A stretch of 64,000 bases of DNA. Origin: Micrococcus terreus. Its GTDB lineage: Bacteria > Actinomycetota > Actinomycetes > Actinomycetales > Micrococcaceae. A program made the translations under genes and the position numbers. The notes under the pieces are model-generated. The model searched no databases. It was not told the DNA's origin and worked only from the letters and a program-made list of their open reading frames with translations. Each line of letters starts with the position of its first letter. Within the stretch, counting starts at the first letter, position 1. The stretch is from contig NZ_FPCG01000001.1 of the NCBI RefSeq assembly GCF_900116905.1, positions 62,001 to 126,000 on the forward strand, in the 5' to 3' direction. This document shows positions 1-8,424 of the stretch, one piece after another.

Positions 1-118
1 CGATCTCCGCGGCCGGCGCCGGGGCGGTGACGGCGATGTACAGCGGCAGCAGCCCCCACCAGAGGTAGGCGGAGAGCCCGTAGGCCAGCCCCGAGCCGGT
101 GACTGGCCGGGCACTCAC
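1..118 (-). CDS. RarD/EamA-type permease, N-terminal fragment (runs off left edge)
   Basis: Only the first 39 codons are present. The reading begins at a GTG that overlaps the eccC stop by 4 nt (GTGA), so the two are probably translationally coupled. The peptide contains GLSAYLWWGLLPLYI, which resembles the first membrane segment of RarD/EamA drug-metabolite transporters, and the visible part ends in AEI where RarD proteins have the start of a conserved AE-hydrophobic-xHR stretch. The family assignment rests on this short stretch only. Its position after a secretion ATPase looks like an operon accident rather than a functional link. Confidence 0.6.
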   Translation of the reverse strand, partial: MSARPVTGSGLAYGLSAYLWWGLLPLYIAVTAPAPAAEI

Positions 119-3100
119 CGGGAGGATCCTGCAGAAGCCGCCTGGCCGTCGTCGGGCCCTGCGGAGGCGCCTGCCTCGCCCTCGGGCTGCCAGAAGGTCT
201 GGACCGTCATCAGGGGACGGCCGGTCATTAGCAGCTGGCCACGGCCCGGAGGCAGCTTCTTGGCGCGGACCCCGTTGATCAGGCTGCCCTCGCCGCGGTC
301 GCCCGAGAGGATCAGGGAGGTGGTGCCGTTGTCCCGCAGGGTGGAGAAGAACGACTCGTACATCCCGCGTGAGGCGCCGCGCACCCGGCGGGTCAGGAAG
401 AAGTGCATGTTCAGGTCCGCCGCCATGGGCACGAATGGCACCAGCGGGGCCAGCGGGGACTGTCCGCCGCCCACGGTCAAGATGTCATAGTCGTCGATCA
501 GGGCGATCATCCGGGCCTTCCGCTGCGGGGTGTCGTTCTCCCCGGTGGGGTCCTGGCGCTTCTTGATCTCGGTCAGCACGGCGTTGGTCAGCTGTGCGCC
601 GATCGCCGAGTTCGTGGCATAGCCGCCCAGGTAGTCCTCCGGAACGGCGTCGCCCAGCACGCGGCGGGGATCCCAGACCACGAAGAACAGCTCGTCGTCC
701 GTGTGGGTGTCCGTGAACCGGCGCACCACATGGCGCAGCAGATTGGACTTGCCGGTCTCCTCGTCGCCCATGACGATGATGTTCCGGTCCTTGTTCTCCA
801 GGTCCAGCCACTCCGGCTCCAGGTCCAGCTCGCGCAGACCGATGGGGAACAGGCCGTGCTGGGCCGGCGTGGGCACGGTGGAGGCCTCCACGATGCCCGG
901 CAGCACCCGGACCTTCATGGCCGCGCCCTGGGTGAACCGGTCCACCTGGGCCACCAGGTCCTTCAGCCCGTCCGTGACCGTCTCCGGATCGTCCTGGCCG
1001 TCGATGCGCGGCAGGGCGATGTGGCCCTGGAGCTTCTGCGGGGACAGGGCCCGGCCCGGGGCCTCCGGGTTCACGTTCTCGGCCAGCTTTCGGTCCACCT
1101 GGGAGTCGCCCGGCTCGGTCAGATGCAACTCGATCCGGTGGGTGAAGAAGGACTGGTGGGTGACCCGGACCTCGTTGTTGCGGTTCACCGAGGTGACCAC
1201 GTGGATCCCGTAGCCGCCGCCGCGGCTGATCAGCGTGACCATCTTGCTGGTGAGGTCCTCGAACTCCTCGGCGATCTGGCCGTAGCCGTCGATCACCAGG
1301 AAGATGTCCGCACTGGGCAGCTCCGGCAGGCGTCCCTCGGCGTGCATCCGGCGCATGGTGGGCAGGGAGTCGATGGCGTGCTTCTCGAAGATCCGCTCGC
1401 GGTGAGCGAGCATGCCCATCACCTCGTCCACCGTGCGAGTGATGACCTCGCGGTTGGTGCGGATGGCCACGCCGCCCACATGCGGCAGGTCCCCCAGGGG
1501 CAGCAGGTTCGCTCCGAGCAGGTCGATGCAGTACACGCCCACCTGCTGCGGGGAATGGGTCAGCGCCAGGGAGGCGACGATGGTGCGCAGCGTGGTGGAC
1601 TTGCCCGACTGGGGCCCGCCGTGGACGATCAGGTTGCCCGAACCGGAGGCGAAGTCGATCTCCCACAGTCCCTGCCACTGCTTGGCCGGGTCGTCCAGGA
1701 TGCCCACAGGGACGCGCAGACGGCCTCCCTCCGGCAGGCGCAGGCCGGTCTCGGTCCGCTGGGGCTCGCCGACCGTGGCGTCCAGGGTGGTGGTCGCGGG
1801 CAGCGGGGGCAGCCAGATCGGCTTGACCGAGCGGGGGAAGGTGCGCAGGGTGTCCATCATGGTGGACATCACCGTGGGCCCGGTGGTGCGCCGGGCCGGT
1901 CCGTCCTTCTTCGTCTCGGACGTCTCGCCCGGGCCACGCTCGAACGGGTCGTCCAGCACCAGGGCGTAGTCCGGGGCCTCCAGCACCGGGGGGATCTCCT
2001 CCTCCGGGTCCCGGCGCTGCTCCTCCTCGAACTGCTCGTCCTCCAGAGGCCCGGAGACGTAGCCGGACTTGAACCGGGAGTAGACCGTGGTGTCCACCTT
2101 CAGGTAGCCGTAGCCCGGCAGCGGGGGCAGGTGGAAGGCGTCCGGGGTGTCCAGCACGGTGCGGGACTCGGACTCGGAGAGGGTGCGCAGGCCCAGCCGG
2201 TAGGACAGGTAGGTCTCCAGGCCGCGCAGCTTGCCGGACTCGATCCGCTGGGAGCTCAGCAGCAGGTGCACGCCGATCGAGCGGCCGATGCGCCCGATGG
2301 ACAGGAACAGGTCGATGAAGTCCGGCCGAGCGGTGAGCAGCTCACCGAACTCGTCGATGATCACCACCAGGTGCGGCAGCGGCTCGATCTCGTTGCCCTG
2401 GGCCAGCTGCTCATCCCGGTGGATCTGGTAGTCGGTGATGTTGGCGATGTTCCCGGCGGCCTTGAGCACCTCCTGGCGGCGCAGGATCTCCCCGTTGAGG
2501 GAGGCGTACACGCGCTCGATCAGGGTGAGGTCGTCCGAGAGGTTGGTGATGATGCCGGTGACCTGCGGGGCGCCTTCGAACGGTGCGAAGGTCGCGCCGC
2601 CCTTGAAGTCCACCAGGACCATGGCCAGCTGGTCCGGGGAGTGGGTGGCGAGCAGACCGAACACCAGCGAGCGCAGCATCTCGGACTTGCCCGAGCCCGT
2701 GGCGCCCACGCACAGTCCGTGGGGGCCCATGCCCAGCTGGGCGGCCTCCTTCAGGTCCAGCAGCACGGGCTTGCCCTTGTCATCCGGGCCGAGTGGGACG
2801 CGCAGGAAGTCCGCGTGGGGGCGGGGCTTCCAGAGCCGCTCCACATCGGCGCGGTCCAGGCGCTGGGAGAGCCCGAGCATCTGCAGGAAGGACAGGGCGG
2901 CGGCGTTCTCCGCGGCCGAGTGCTCCAGGGAGTCCAGGGAGAGCCTCAGCGGCGCCAGCTCCTGGGTCAGGCCGGTGGCGGTGGAGGAGTCGAACTCGTC
3001 CAGCCCGCCTTCGGTGCGCACGGGGTGGCCCTGGTCCTGGGTGCGGTCCTCGAGCAGGAAGCCCACCCGTCCGTCCTCCCGGGGGTGGGGGGTCTCGGAG

Positions 3101-4215
3101 ATGCGGTAGGAGACCTCGGAGGGCTCGTGCAGCCGGTCGGCGCACAGGTGGACCAGGGTGATGCCGCGGGCCTGCAGGCTGAAGTGCGAGTCGCCCATGG
3201 TCAGGTCCTGCACCGGTGTGCCGTAGCCGTCCACCACCACGATCAGGCGGGAGAGCAGCGGGGATCCCTTCGTCACCTCGTGCCCGTACCGGGTGGTCTC
3301 ACCGGCCACCTTGGAGCGGTACTGCAGGTCCTCGTCCAGCAGCTCCAGCAGCGCGCCGGTGTCCGGGGCGATCAGCTTCACCGCACCGGTGACATGCTGG
3401 GTGGAGGTGTCGTCCAGGTGGGGCAGCAGCTCCATCCAGTCCCAGTCCTCGCGGGACTCACGAGGGGCCACCAGGGCCAGGCGCACATCCTCGGGCGACT
3501 GCAGCGCGGCGGCTCCGGCCACCAGGGCACGGGCCACCCGCAGACCGAACTCGCGCGAGCCCACCACGGAGATGTTGCCCGCCGAGTCCAGCGGAACGGT
3601 CAGCGGCATGTCCGGGGCGGTCTCGAAGCGCTGCTTCAGGGCCTCGGCCTCGCGCAGCATGAACTCGTCCTGGACCTGGCTGGCCACCTCGGTCAGGGAG
3701 ACGCTGATCTCCCGGGTGGGGCGGCGGCCAGAGCCGATCCGGGTGTGCAGGAAGTCCTCGTGGTAGCGGCGGCGCTCCCACAGCCGAGCCGGGTCCCGCA
3801 CGATGTCGAACAGGGCGGCCGGCGGGGGACTGGAGGCCCGTGCCGCCAGCTGGGCCGCGGACTCCTCGTCCCGCAGCGTGCGGTGGGTGCGCTCCAGGTA
3901 GCGGTTGTAGGTGTCCCGCAGGGTCTTGCGCCGCCGCGTGGCCTTGCCGCGCTGCGAGGCGAACATGATCAGGGCGGCGATCAGCGAGACGATCATCGCG
4001 ATGGCCCCGACCGCTGCGAACGGGCTCTGCCGGAACGTCATCATCACCATCATGGAGCCGCCCGCGGCCACCATCGGCAGGATCTGCATGATGTTCCCGC
4101 CGCCGCTCTCCTCGGCCGAGGGGTCCACCGGCTGGGGGCCCTGGATGGAGAAGGGACGGTAGAGCCGGGCCGGGGCAGAGGTCCGTGCCGGCCGGTGGAT
4201 CACCTTCTGGGTCAC
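115..4215 (-). CDS. eccC: Type VII secretion FtsK/SpoIIIE ATPase EccC
   Basis: A 1366-residue motor ATPase of an ESX/type VII secretion system, expected at the inner membrane. Residues about 43-90 hold two membrane segments, followed by a DUF-like linker and three FtsK-type ATPase domains. Walker A motifs are visible near residues 503-510 (GATGSGKS), 866-872 (GPQSGKS) and 1150-1157 (GDEETGKS). Walker B-like stretches are VVIIDEF in domain 1, LVIDGYG in domain 2 and ALIDDYD in domain 3, so only domain 1 has the canonical DE. In characterised EccC proteins domain 1 drives transport and the later domains bind Esx C-termini; that is family knowledge. The start is a GTG overlapping the upstream gene by 4 nt, and the stop overlaps the rarD-like start. 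EccC is here one chain, not split into EccCa/EccCb. Confidence 0.95.
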   Translation of the reverse strand: MTQKVIHRPARTSAPARLYRPFSIQGPQPVDPSAEESGGGNIMQILPMVAAGGSMMVMMTFRQSPFAAVGAIAMIVSLIAALIMFASQRGKATRRRKTLRDTYNRYLERTHRTLRDEESAAQLAARASSPPPAALFDIVRDPARLWERRRYHEDFLHTRIGSGRRPTREISVSLTEVASQVQDEFMLREAEALKQRFETAPDMPLTVPLDSAGNISVVGSREFGLRVARALVAGAAALQSPEDVRLALVAPRESREDWDWMELLPHLDDTSTQHVTGAVKLIAPDTGALLELLDEDLQYRSKVAGETTRYGHEVTKGSPLLSRLIVVVDGYGTPVQDLTMGDSHFSLQARGITLVHLCADRLHEPSEVSYRISETPHPREDGRVGFLLEDRTQDQGHPVRTEGGLDEFDSSTATGLTQELAPLRLSLDSLEHSAAENAAALSFLQMLGLSQRLDRADVERLWKPRPHADFLRVPLGPDDKGKPVLLDLKEAAQLGMGPHGLCVGATGSGKSEMLRSLVFGLLATHSPDQLAMVLVDFKGGATFAPFEGAPQVTGIITNLSDDLTLIERVYASLNGEILRRQEVLKAAGNIANITDYQIHRDEQLAQGNEIEPLPHLVVIIDEFGELLTARPDFIDLFLSIGRIGRSIGVHLLLSSQRIESGKLRGLETYLSYRLGLRTLSESESRTVLDTPDAFHLPPLPGYGYLKVDTTVYSRFKSGYVSGPLEDEQFEEEQRRDPEEEIPPVLEAPDYALVLDDPFERGPGETSETKKDGPARRTTGPTVMSTMMDTLRTFPRSVKPIWLPPLPATTTLDATVGEPQRTETGLRLPEGGRLRVPVGILDDPAKQWQGLWEIDFASGSGNLIVHGGPQSGKSTTLRTIVASLALTHSPQQVGVYCIDLLGANLLPLGDLPHVGGVAIRTNREVITRTVDEVMGMLAHRERIFEKHAIDSLPTMRRMHAEGRLPELPSADIFLVIDGYGQIAEEFEDLTSKMVTLISRGGGYGIHVVTSVNRNNEVRVTHQSFFTHRIELHLTEPGDSQVDRKLAENVNPEAPGRALSPQKLQGHIALPRIDGQDDPETVTDGLKDLVAQVDRFTQGAAMKVRVLPGIVEASTVPTPAQHGLFPIGLRELDLEPEWLDLENKDRNIIVMGDEETGKSNLLRHVVRRFTDTHTDDELFFVVWDPRRVLGDAVPEDYLGGYATNSAIGAQLTNAVLTEIKKRQDPTGENDTPQRKARMIALIDDYDILTVGGGQSPLAPLVPFVPMAADLNMHFFLTRRVRGASRGMYESFFSTLRDNGTTSLILSGDRGEGSLINGVRAKKLPPGRGQLLMTGRPLMTVQTFWQPEGEAGASAGPDDGQAASAGSSR

Positions 4216-5372
4216 TGTGCACGGCCTTCCCGACGACGTCCCGCGGCTTCGGCGGCCCCGGCACCTCCGCGCTGACGGTTGGCTTCGGCCAGGATCCCGG
4301 AGGCCAGCTCCGCGGTGGCGCGGCGGTTCTCCGGGCGGATCAGCGGCAGACGGATCCCCACGCCTCCGGCCAGGTGGCGGTCGTAGCGCAGCGCGCCGGC
4401 CATCACTCCCACCCGGGTGAGGGCGGCGGCCTGGGCCAGCGGGTCCAGGGCGGAGGCTCGGTCACTGGCGGTGACCACGGCGGCCACCGGGATGGCGGAG
4501 AGGAACGGGTCCTGCAGCCAGTGCCGCAGGTATCCGGCGGCCTCGTCCACGCCGGTGGCCGTGGCGGGCACGGCGAACACGGCTGCGTGGGCCTGGGTGA
4601 GCACCTGGGCGGTGTCCGGGTGGTCCAGCCCGGTGGGGCAGTCCACCACGGTGACCGGGAAGAATCGGGAGACGGTGGCCAGGGTGGAGGTCAGCCGGGC
4701 TCGGCCGAGAGGGCCGCCGGCCGTGCGCGGACCGGTGAGGTGCAGCTCATCCGGGGCCTGTCCCATGAGCGAGGTGACACCCTGCTGGTTCACCTGGGGA
4801 AGTCCCACCAGACCTGCGGCCAGCTGATCCACGCTCGGGACCGGGACGCCGGCGGTGGAGGGGTCGGAGAGCCGTAGCGCCAGGGCACCCACGCCGGGGT
4901 CCAGATCCAGGGCCGCCACCGGCTCCGGACGCAGTGAGGCGTAGGTCCGCCCGAGCAGGGCGGCCACGGTGGTCTTGCCGGCCCCGCCGCGCAGTGAGAC
5001 CACGGCGATCCGTCGGCCGGTGGTGACCGGGGCCTGGACCCCGCGTGCGGCACTCTGCAGGCGCTCCGCGGTGGGATCGTGCCGGAACAGGTTCCCGGCC
5101 GAGCGCGCCGCCCGGGCCACCAGGGACAGTGCCGGTCGATCGCCCACCCGGCGGGAGAGGGCTCCGGAGACCGGTTCGAACCCGGTGCGGCGATCGTCTT
5201 GGGCACGGGCCAGCTCCTGGCGCATCTGGCCTCGTGAGCTCCAGTCCGCCTGCACGAAGCCCGGCACCTGCCGCGGCGCGGCAGCGGAACGGGACCGGCC
5301 GTCGTCGGGACCTGCCGGATCCGCCCAGGGATCACGCGAGGCGGGGGTGGTGCCCGGGGTCATCGAGCTCAT
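4212..5372 (-). CDS. MinD/ParA-like ATPase of the type VII secretion locus
   Basis: A 386-residue protein with a proline/arginine-rich N-terminal 115 residues and a C-terminal deviant-Walker NTPase domain. The P-loop SLRGGAGKTTVA lies near residues 122-133, and ALDLDPG follows as the switch/Walker A-prime region. It resembles the MinD/ParA-like proteins (EspI type) often encoded next to eccC and eccD, whose role is regulatory or organisational. It starts at an ATG that overlaps the eccD stop by one base (TGATG) and ends overlapping the eccC GTG by 4 nt, so all three are almost certainly one transcript. The usual KGG of the P-loop is RGG here. Its precise role is not known. Confidence 0.8.
   Translation of the reverse strand: MSSMTPGTTPASRDPWADPAGPDDGRSRSAAAPRQVPGFVQADWSSRGQMRQELARAQDDRRTGFEPVSGALSRRVGDRPALSLVARAARSAGNLFRHDPTAERLQSAARGVQAPVTTGRRIAVVSLRGGAGKTTVAALLGRTYASLRPEPVAALDLDPGVGALALRLSDPSTAGVPVPSVDQLAAGLVGLPQVNQQGVTSLMGQAPDELHLTGPRTAGGPLGRARLTSTLATVSRFFPVTVVDCPTGLDHPDTAQVLTQAHAAVFAVPATATGVDEAAGYLRHWLQDPFLSAIPVAAVVTASDRASALDPLAQAAALTRVGVMAGALRYDRHLAGGVGIRLPLIRPENRRATAELASGILAEANRQRGGAGAAEAAGRRREGRAQ
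4227..4240 (-). repeat. GCCGTCGTCGGGAA repeat, one mismatch
   Basis: GACGTCGTCGGGAA on the minus strand, at the 3' end of the ParA-like gene. Confidence 0.5.
5298..5311 (+). repeat. GCCGTCGTCGGGAA repeat, one mismatch
   Basis: GCCGTCGTCGGGAC near the 5' end of the ParA-like gene. Confidence 0.55.
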
Positions 5373-6724
5373 CAGAAGATCTCCCAGAGGGTTGCGTAGA
5401 TGCCGAAGTAGCCGATCAGCAGGGGGATCACCGCGAACAGGGCGAGCGCCTCCACGGTGTCGCCCAGGCGGCGCATGCGGGCCTGGGAATGCTCGGGCAG
5501 GTCCACGGACAGGCCGGAGCCCACCAGCAGGGCCAGGGCCAGCAGGACCGCCAGGAACACGCCGTCGAACTGAGGCTGGTAGGCGGTGGCCAGTCGGACC
5601 AGGGACAGCACCCCCACACCGGTGGCCAGGTAGAGCGGGATCCGTTCACTGGCCAGCGGGAAGGAGCGTGCACGCAGCCCCACGGCCAGGGTCAGAGCGG
5701 CCAGCAGGGGAACGGAGAAGGGGTGGTGTGAGGTGTCCTCGCCGATCAGCCACAGGGCCGCCGCCGCCGAGAGCGCACCCACCACGGTGCTGGTCACCAG
5801 TCCGCCGTGCGCGGCGTCGATCGCGGCATCGGCGTCCGTGCGCAGCAGCGACCGTCCCTGGGAATGGGAGTCGTCCAGGGAGGCCAGGCCGGAGGCGGAC
5901 AGGGCGATCTTGGGCAGCATGCCCAGCACGAGCACGGTGATGATCCCAGCGATCCCGGCGCTGCCGACCAGCACCTCGGCGTCCCGGTCGCCGATGCTCC
6001 AGTCGGCGATGAGCGGCGCCAGAGTCCACACCAGCGTCAGGCCGCCGGTGATCGCCGCGGCCATGAACATCGCCAGGGGACGGCGGACCACGAACCCCAG
6101 CAGACCCATCCCGACGGCGGCCAGGGCCCCAGAGGCGGGCAGCAGCCACTCCTGCGGCAGGTCCAGGTTCCACAGGCCGGTGCCCGCGAACAGGACTCCG
6201 GTGCCGATCAGGGTCCCGGCCACCGCCCGCATCCGTCCCGGTGCCGCCACGGAGGCCCCGGCGATCAGCAGCACGGCTCCCAATCCCAGCTCGATCCAGG
6301 CCCGGGTGTCCTGGGCGTACAGGTCCAGCAGCCCGTGGACCGCGAACCAGGTGCCCAGGGCGGCGATCACGCCGCAGATCAGATAGCGGTAGAGCTCGGA
6401 CCACCGGCCGCGCACCGACTCGGTGGCATCGGTGACGGCGTCGTTGAGGTCATAGACGATCGGTGCCGGGGGTGCCTCGGTCTGGGAGACCACACTCAGA
6501 CGCTCCCCGTCCAGCACCTCGGCCTCGGCGAAGGTCTGCTCCGGGTCCACCGTCTCGCCGGAGGTGCGCACCAGCAGCTTGGTCCCCAGTCCCTCTTGGG
6601 GGCGGTCGTCCAGCAGGTCCAGGATCTGCGGCAGCAGGGCGCCGACCGGGGTGTCTGAGGGCAACAGGGCATCGGCGTTGCGCCGCTGCCCGATCAGGGA
6701 CACGCGTGTGTAGGGGCTGGGCAC
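5372..6724 (-). CDS. eccD: Type VII secretion membrane channel protein EccD
   Basis: A 450-residue protein with the EccD architecture. Residues 1 to about 90 form a YukD-like ubiquitin-fold domain (starting MPSPYTRVSLIG), followed by a linker and about 11 hydrophobic segments from residue 110 to the C-terminus. EccD dimers build the membrane vestibule of ESX secretion systems. The start is GTG, one nucleotide after the stop of the upstream small membrane gene, and the stop overlaps the ParA-like gene. Eleven membrane segments matches the family. No eccB, eccE or mycosin gene is visible in the window, so the complex would be smaller than the mycobacterial one unless these lie elsewhere. Confidence 0.9.
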   Translation of the reverse strand: MPSPYTRVSLIGQRRNADALLPSDTPVGALLPQILDLLDDRPQEGLGTKLLVRTSGETVDPEQTFAEAEVLDGERLSVVSQTEAPPAPIVYDLNDAVTDATESVRGRWSELYRYLICGVIAALGTWFAVHGLLDLYAQDTRAWIELGLGAVLLIAGASVAAPGRMRAVAGTLIGTGVLFAGTGLWNLDLPQEWLLPASGALAAVGMGLLGFVVRRPLAMFMAAAITGGLTLVWTLAPLIADWSIGDRDAEVLVGSAGIAGIITVLVLGMLPKIALSASGLASLDDSHSQGRSLLRTDADAAIDAAHGGLVTSTVVGALSAAAALWLIGEDTSHHPFSVPLLAALTLAVGLRARSFPLASERIPLYLATGVGVLSLVRLATAYQPQFDGVFLAVLLALALLVGSGLSVDLPEHSQARMRRLGDTVEALALFAVIPLLIGYFGIYATLWEIF

Positions 6725-6725
6725 G

Positions 6726-7187
6726 TCAGCACCTTTCCAGGGGGTCGGCGCTCGCCGTCAGCGTGGTGGCGGCGATCGGCAGTGCGGTGAGGGCGGACAG
6801 GTCGGTGGGGGCGGCAGGGTTCGCACTCAGGTGGGCGGCCGGCAGGCGGAGAGTCGGAGCTGAGCCCTGAGACTGGTCCTGACGCTGCTGCTCCTCCTGC
6901 TGGCGTCGTTCCTGGTCGCGCTGCTCCATCTCCTGCTGGCGCTCCTGCTGCTGGCGTTCACGCTCCTCGCGGTCGGAGAGCCAGTTGGTCAGGATCTGGA
7001 CCACGAAGGAGATCGCCACGCACAGGGCGCAGATGACCGCGGTGGCGATCACGCCGTAGATGAGCAGGCGGGTGCGGTCCTTCCAGCGTCGCTCGGTGGG
7101 GTTGGCCCCATACAGCAGAGAGGCCGTCAGGCGGTTGCGACGGACCTCCACTGATTCGATCAGCTGGGAATCGAAGTCCATGGCCAT
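6726..7187 (-). CDS. Small membrane coiled-coil protein opening the T7SS operon
   Basis: A 153-residue protein of unknown function. Residues about 40-67 form one strong membrane helix (LLIYGVIATAVICALCVAIS and on). A short N-terminal domain of about 38 residues precedes it, and a Gln/Glu/Arg-rich stretch of about 40 residues, probably a coiled coil, follows it. The C-terminus is low in charge and Ala/Thr-rich. The N-terminal arrangement (short basic cytoplasmic part, one helix) recalls the membrane anchor of EccB, but the periplasmic repeat domain of EccB is absent, so I do not call it EccB. A good RBS (AGGAGGGG, 6-7 nt upstream) supports the ATG. It is the first gene of the eccD-parA-eccC operon. 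Confidence 0.7.
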   Translation of the reverse strand: MAMDFDSQLIESVEVRRNRLTASLLYGANPTERRWKDRTRLLIYGVIATAVICALCVAISFVVQILTNWLSDREERERQQQERQQEMEQRDQERRQQEEQQRQDQSQGSAPTLRLPAAHLSANPAAPTDLSALTALPIAATTLTASADPLERC

Positions 7188-7230
7188 GCTTGCCCCTCCT
7201 CTGCGTCCTCTGCCGGCACGGTGTCCACCG

Positions 7231-7252
7231 GGTGATCGACCGACCGATCACC
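7231..7252. promoter_or_regulatory. Inverted repeat, candidate operator of the T7SS operon
   Basis: Perfect 8-bp arms GGTGATCG and CGATCACC separated by 6 bp, ending 44 bp before the ATG of the first minus-strand gene. The spacing and symmetry fit a dimeric repressor site; the regulator is unknown. Confidence 0.5.
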
Positions 7253-7338
7253 GACGGCCGGCCGAGATCCATCATCCCAGGTTCTCCCCTGCATCATTCC
7301 AGCACCGGCCCTGAGATGATGCCAGGTGAGCGGCAGAG

Positions 7339-7364
7339 GAGCATGGGTAGTTCTCCCCATGCTC
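7339..7364. promoter_or_regulatory. Inverted repeat upstream of the esx genes
   Basis: Perfect 9-bp arms GAGCATGGG and CCCATGCTC with an 8-nt centre, about 190 bp before the first esx ATG. It could be an operator or an RNA hairpin; there is no T-run to mark a terminator. Confidence 0.4.
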
Positions 7365-7554
7365 GGCAGTTGACCTGCTGCAGCGACTCCACGGAGGATG
7401 GAATCACTGGGCCGGAGAGCTGCGGGGGAGGCGACGAACACACCGTCCGACTGGCACCGACCCGGTCGTCAGAACTGAACATCAGGGGCCGTCACACCAC
7501 GAACGGTCCGCATCCAGGAAACGGACCGGAGGGTCCTGACACAAGGGGAATCAC

Positions 7555-7881
7555 ATGGCTATCCAGCTTGAAATGACGGACATCAATGTCTTCCACAAGG
7601 CGATGCAGGACTCGGGCGACTCCGGCGAGCAGCTGCTGGCCGAGGTCGGCAACCTGGAGACCTCCGTCAAGGCTCTGCGTGACACCTTCAAGGGCGCCGG
7701 TGCTACGGCGTACGAGAACTTCATGGTCGAGGTCAACGAGTGCCAGAACATCCTGGTGGAGGCCCTGGGCATGATCAACACCGGTCAGGCCGAGGTGTAC
7801 CAGTCCTACATCGAGGAGCAGGACACCATGGTCGCCGACGCCACCTCGTCCACCACCGAAGAGTTCCCGATGTCTCGGTGA
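7555..7881 (+). CDS. ESAT-6-like (WXG100 superfamily) secreted protein, first copy
   Basis: A 108-residue helical protein. Two predicted helices are joined at FKGAGA near residues 46-51, which replaces the WXG turn of typical WXG100 proteins with F-K-G. Size, fold and position divergent from eccD/eccC make it a substrate or partner of the secretion system. The C-terminal YxxxD/E export motif is not evident: the tyrosines near VYQSYIEEQ are followed at +4 by I and Q. An RBS (AAGGGG) precedes the ATG. It pairs with the esx-like gene 80 bp downstream; such proteins usually work as homo- or heterodimers. Confidence 0.85.
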   Translation: MAIQLEMTDINVFHKAMQDSGDSGEQLLAEVGNLETSVKALRDTFKGAGATAYENFMVEVNECQNILVEALGMINTGQAEVYQSYIEEQDTMVADATSSTTEEFPMSR

Positions 7882-7960
7882 CGCCTCAGGCGCACCCGAC
7901 CTCATCCACCACTCCACGCCAGAGCTTCAGGTCTGAGAAGACCGCCCGAAAGGACCCATC

Positions 7961-8266
7961 ATGACCACCATCAAGTACGACGCCGGAGCAGCCGAGCAGT
8001 ACGAGGCCGACGTTGCCGCGATCGCCGGACGCATCGAGGGCATCCTCGGTGACCGCGAGACCCAGAAGAACTACGTGGCCAGCAACTACCAGGCCACCGA
8101 CAACGACGCCGAGTACGACACCGTCGAGAAGAAGTGGCTGGAGGCCGGTGACGCGGTCAAGCGCATCGTGGAGAAGGCCCGCAATCTGATGATCGAGAAC
8201 GACGTCACCGCCAGCAACGCCCACAAGCGCGCCTCCGACGCCATCCTGGGCATGAACCGCGGCTGA
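7961..8266 (+). CDS. ESAT-6-like secreted protein, second copy
   Basis: A 101-residue helical protein of WXG100 size that begins MTTIKYDAGAAEQYEAD. There is no WXG turn; a lone Trp occurs later (KKWLEAGDAV, about residues 57-66). It resembles the proteins annotated as pore-forming ESAT-6 family in actinobacterial T7SS loci. The RBS is GAAAGGA about 7 nt before the ATG. It is cotranscribed with the preceding esx gene and closed by a strong hairpin at 8303-8348. The two proteins differ clearly in sequence, which favours a heterodimer over a duplicated homodimer, but this is inference. Confidence 0.8.
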   Translation: MTTIKYDAGAAEQYEADVAAIAGRIEGILGDRETQKNYVASNYQATDNDAEYDTVEKKWLEAGDAVKRIVEKARNLMIENDVTASNAHKRASDAILGMNRG

Positions 8267-8302
8267 TCCCCGCCCCACGGGACGCCTCCGGGCAGCCCGT
8301 CC

Positions 8303-8348
8303 CAGCACCGCCCTCCCACGGCCTCGACCGTGCAGGAGGGCGGTGCTG
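8303..8348 (+). terminator. Strong hairpin terminator after the esx pair
   Basis: A 14-bp perfect stem (8303-8316 with 8335-8348) encloses a further 5-bp stem CACGG/CCGTG. It is followed by TGTTG rather than a long T-run, as usual in high-GC actinobacteria. Confidence 0.8.
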
Positions 8349-8357
8349 TGTTGCCGG

Positions 8358-8363
8358 TAGACT
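8358..8363 (+). promoter_or_regulatory. -10 element for fprA
   Basis: TAGACT, matching actinobacterial TANNNT, 61 nt before the fprA GTG and directly behind the esx terminator. No clear -35 was seen. Confidence 0.45.
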
Positions 8364-8424
8364 GGAGGGTCGGTGCCCCGAGCCCCGGACTGTCCCGAGA
8401 CCCCCACGCTGTGAAGGAACTCCT

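Larger units (their letters stand above)
7188..7554. promoter_or_regulatory. Divergent intergenic region of the T7SS locus with two palindromes
   Basis: This 367-bp gap without a convincing gene separates the minus-strand secretion operon from the plus-strand esx genes and must hold both promoters. It contains two perfect inverted repeats: GGTGATCG-N6-CGATCACC at 7231-7252 and GAGCATGGG-N8-CCCATGCTC at 7339-7364. No clear -10/-35 pair could be fixed by eye. Short open frames that cross it lack RBS and family similarity. Confidence 0.6.

Noticed and set aside
403-4275. A plus-strand open frame of about 1290 codons opposite eccC
   Set aside because: It mirrors the eccC codons (Leu/Val/Gln/Gly-rich, no family motifs); in high-GC DNA the antisense frame of a real gene is often open.
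6726-7187. Calling the small T7SS membrane protein EccB
   Set aside because: Only a short N-terminus and one helix resemble EccB; the large extracytoplasmic part is missing.
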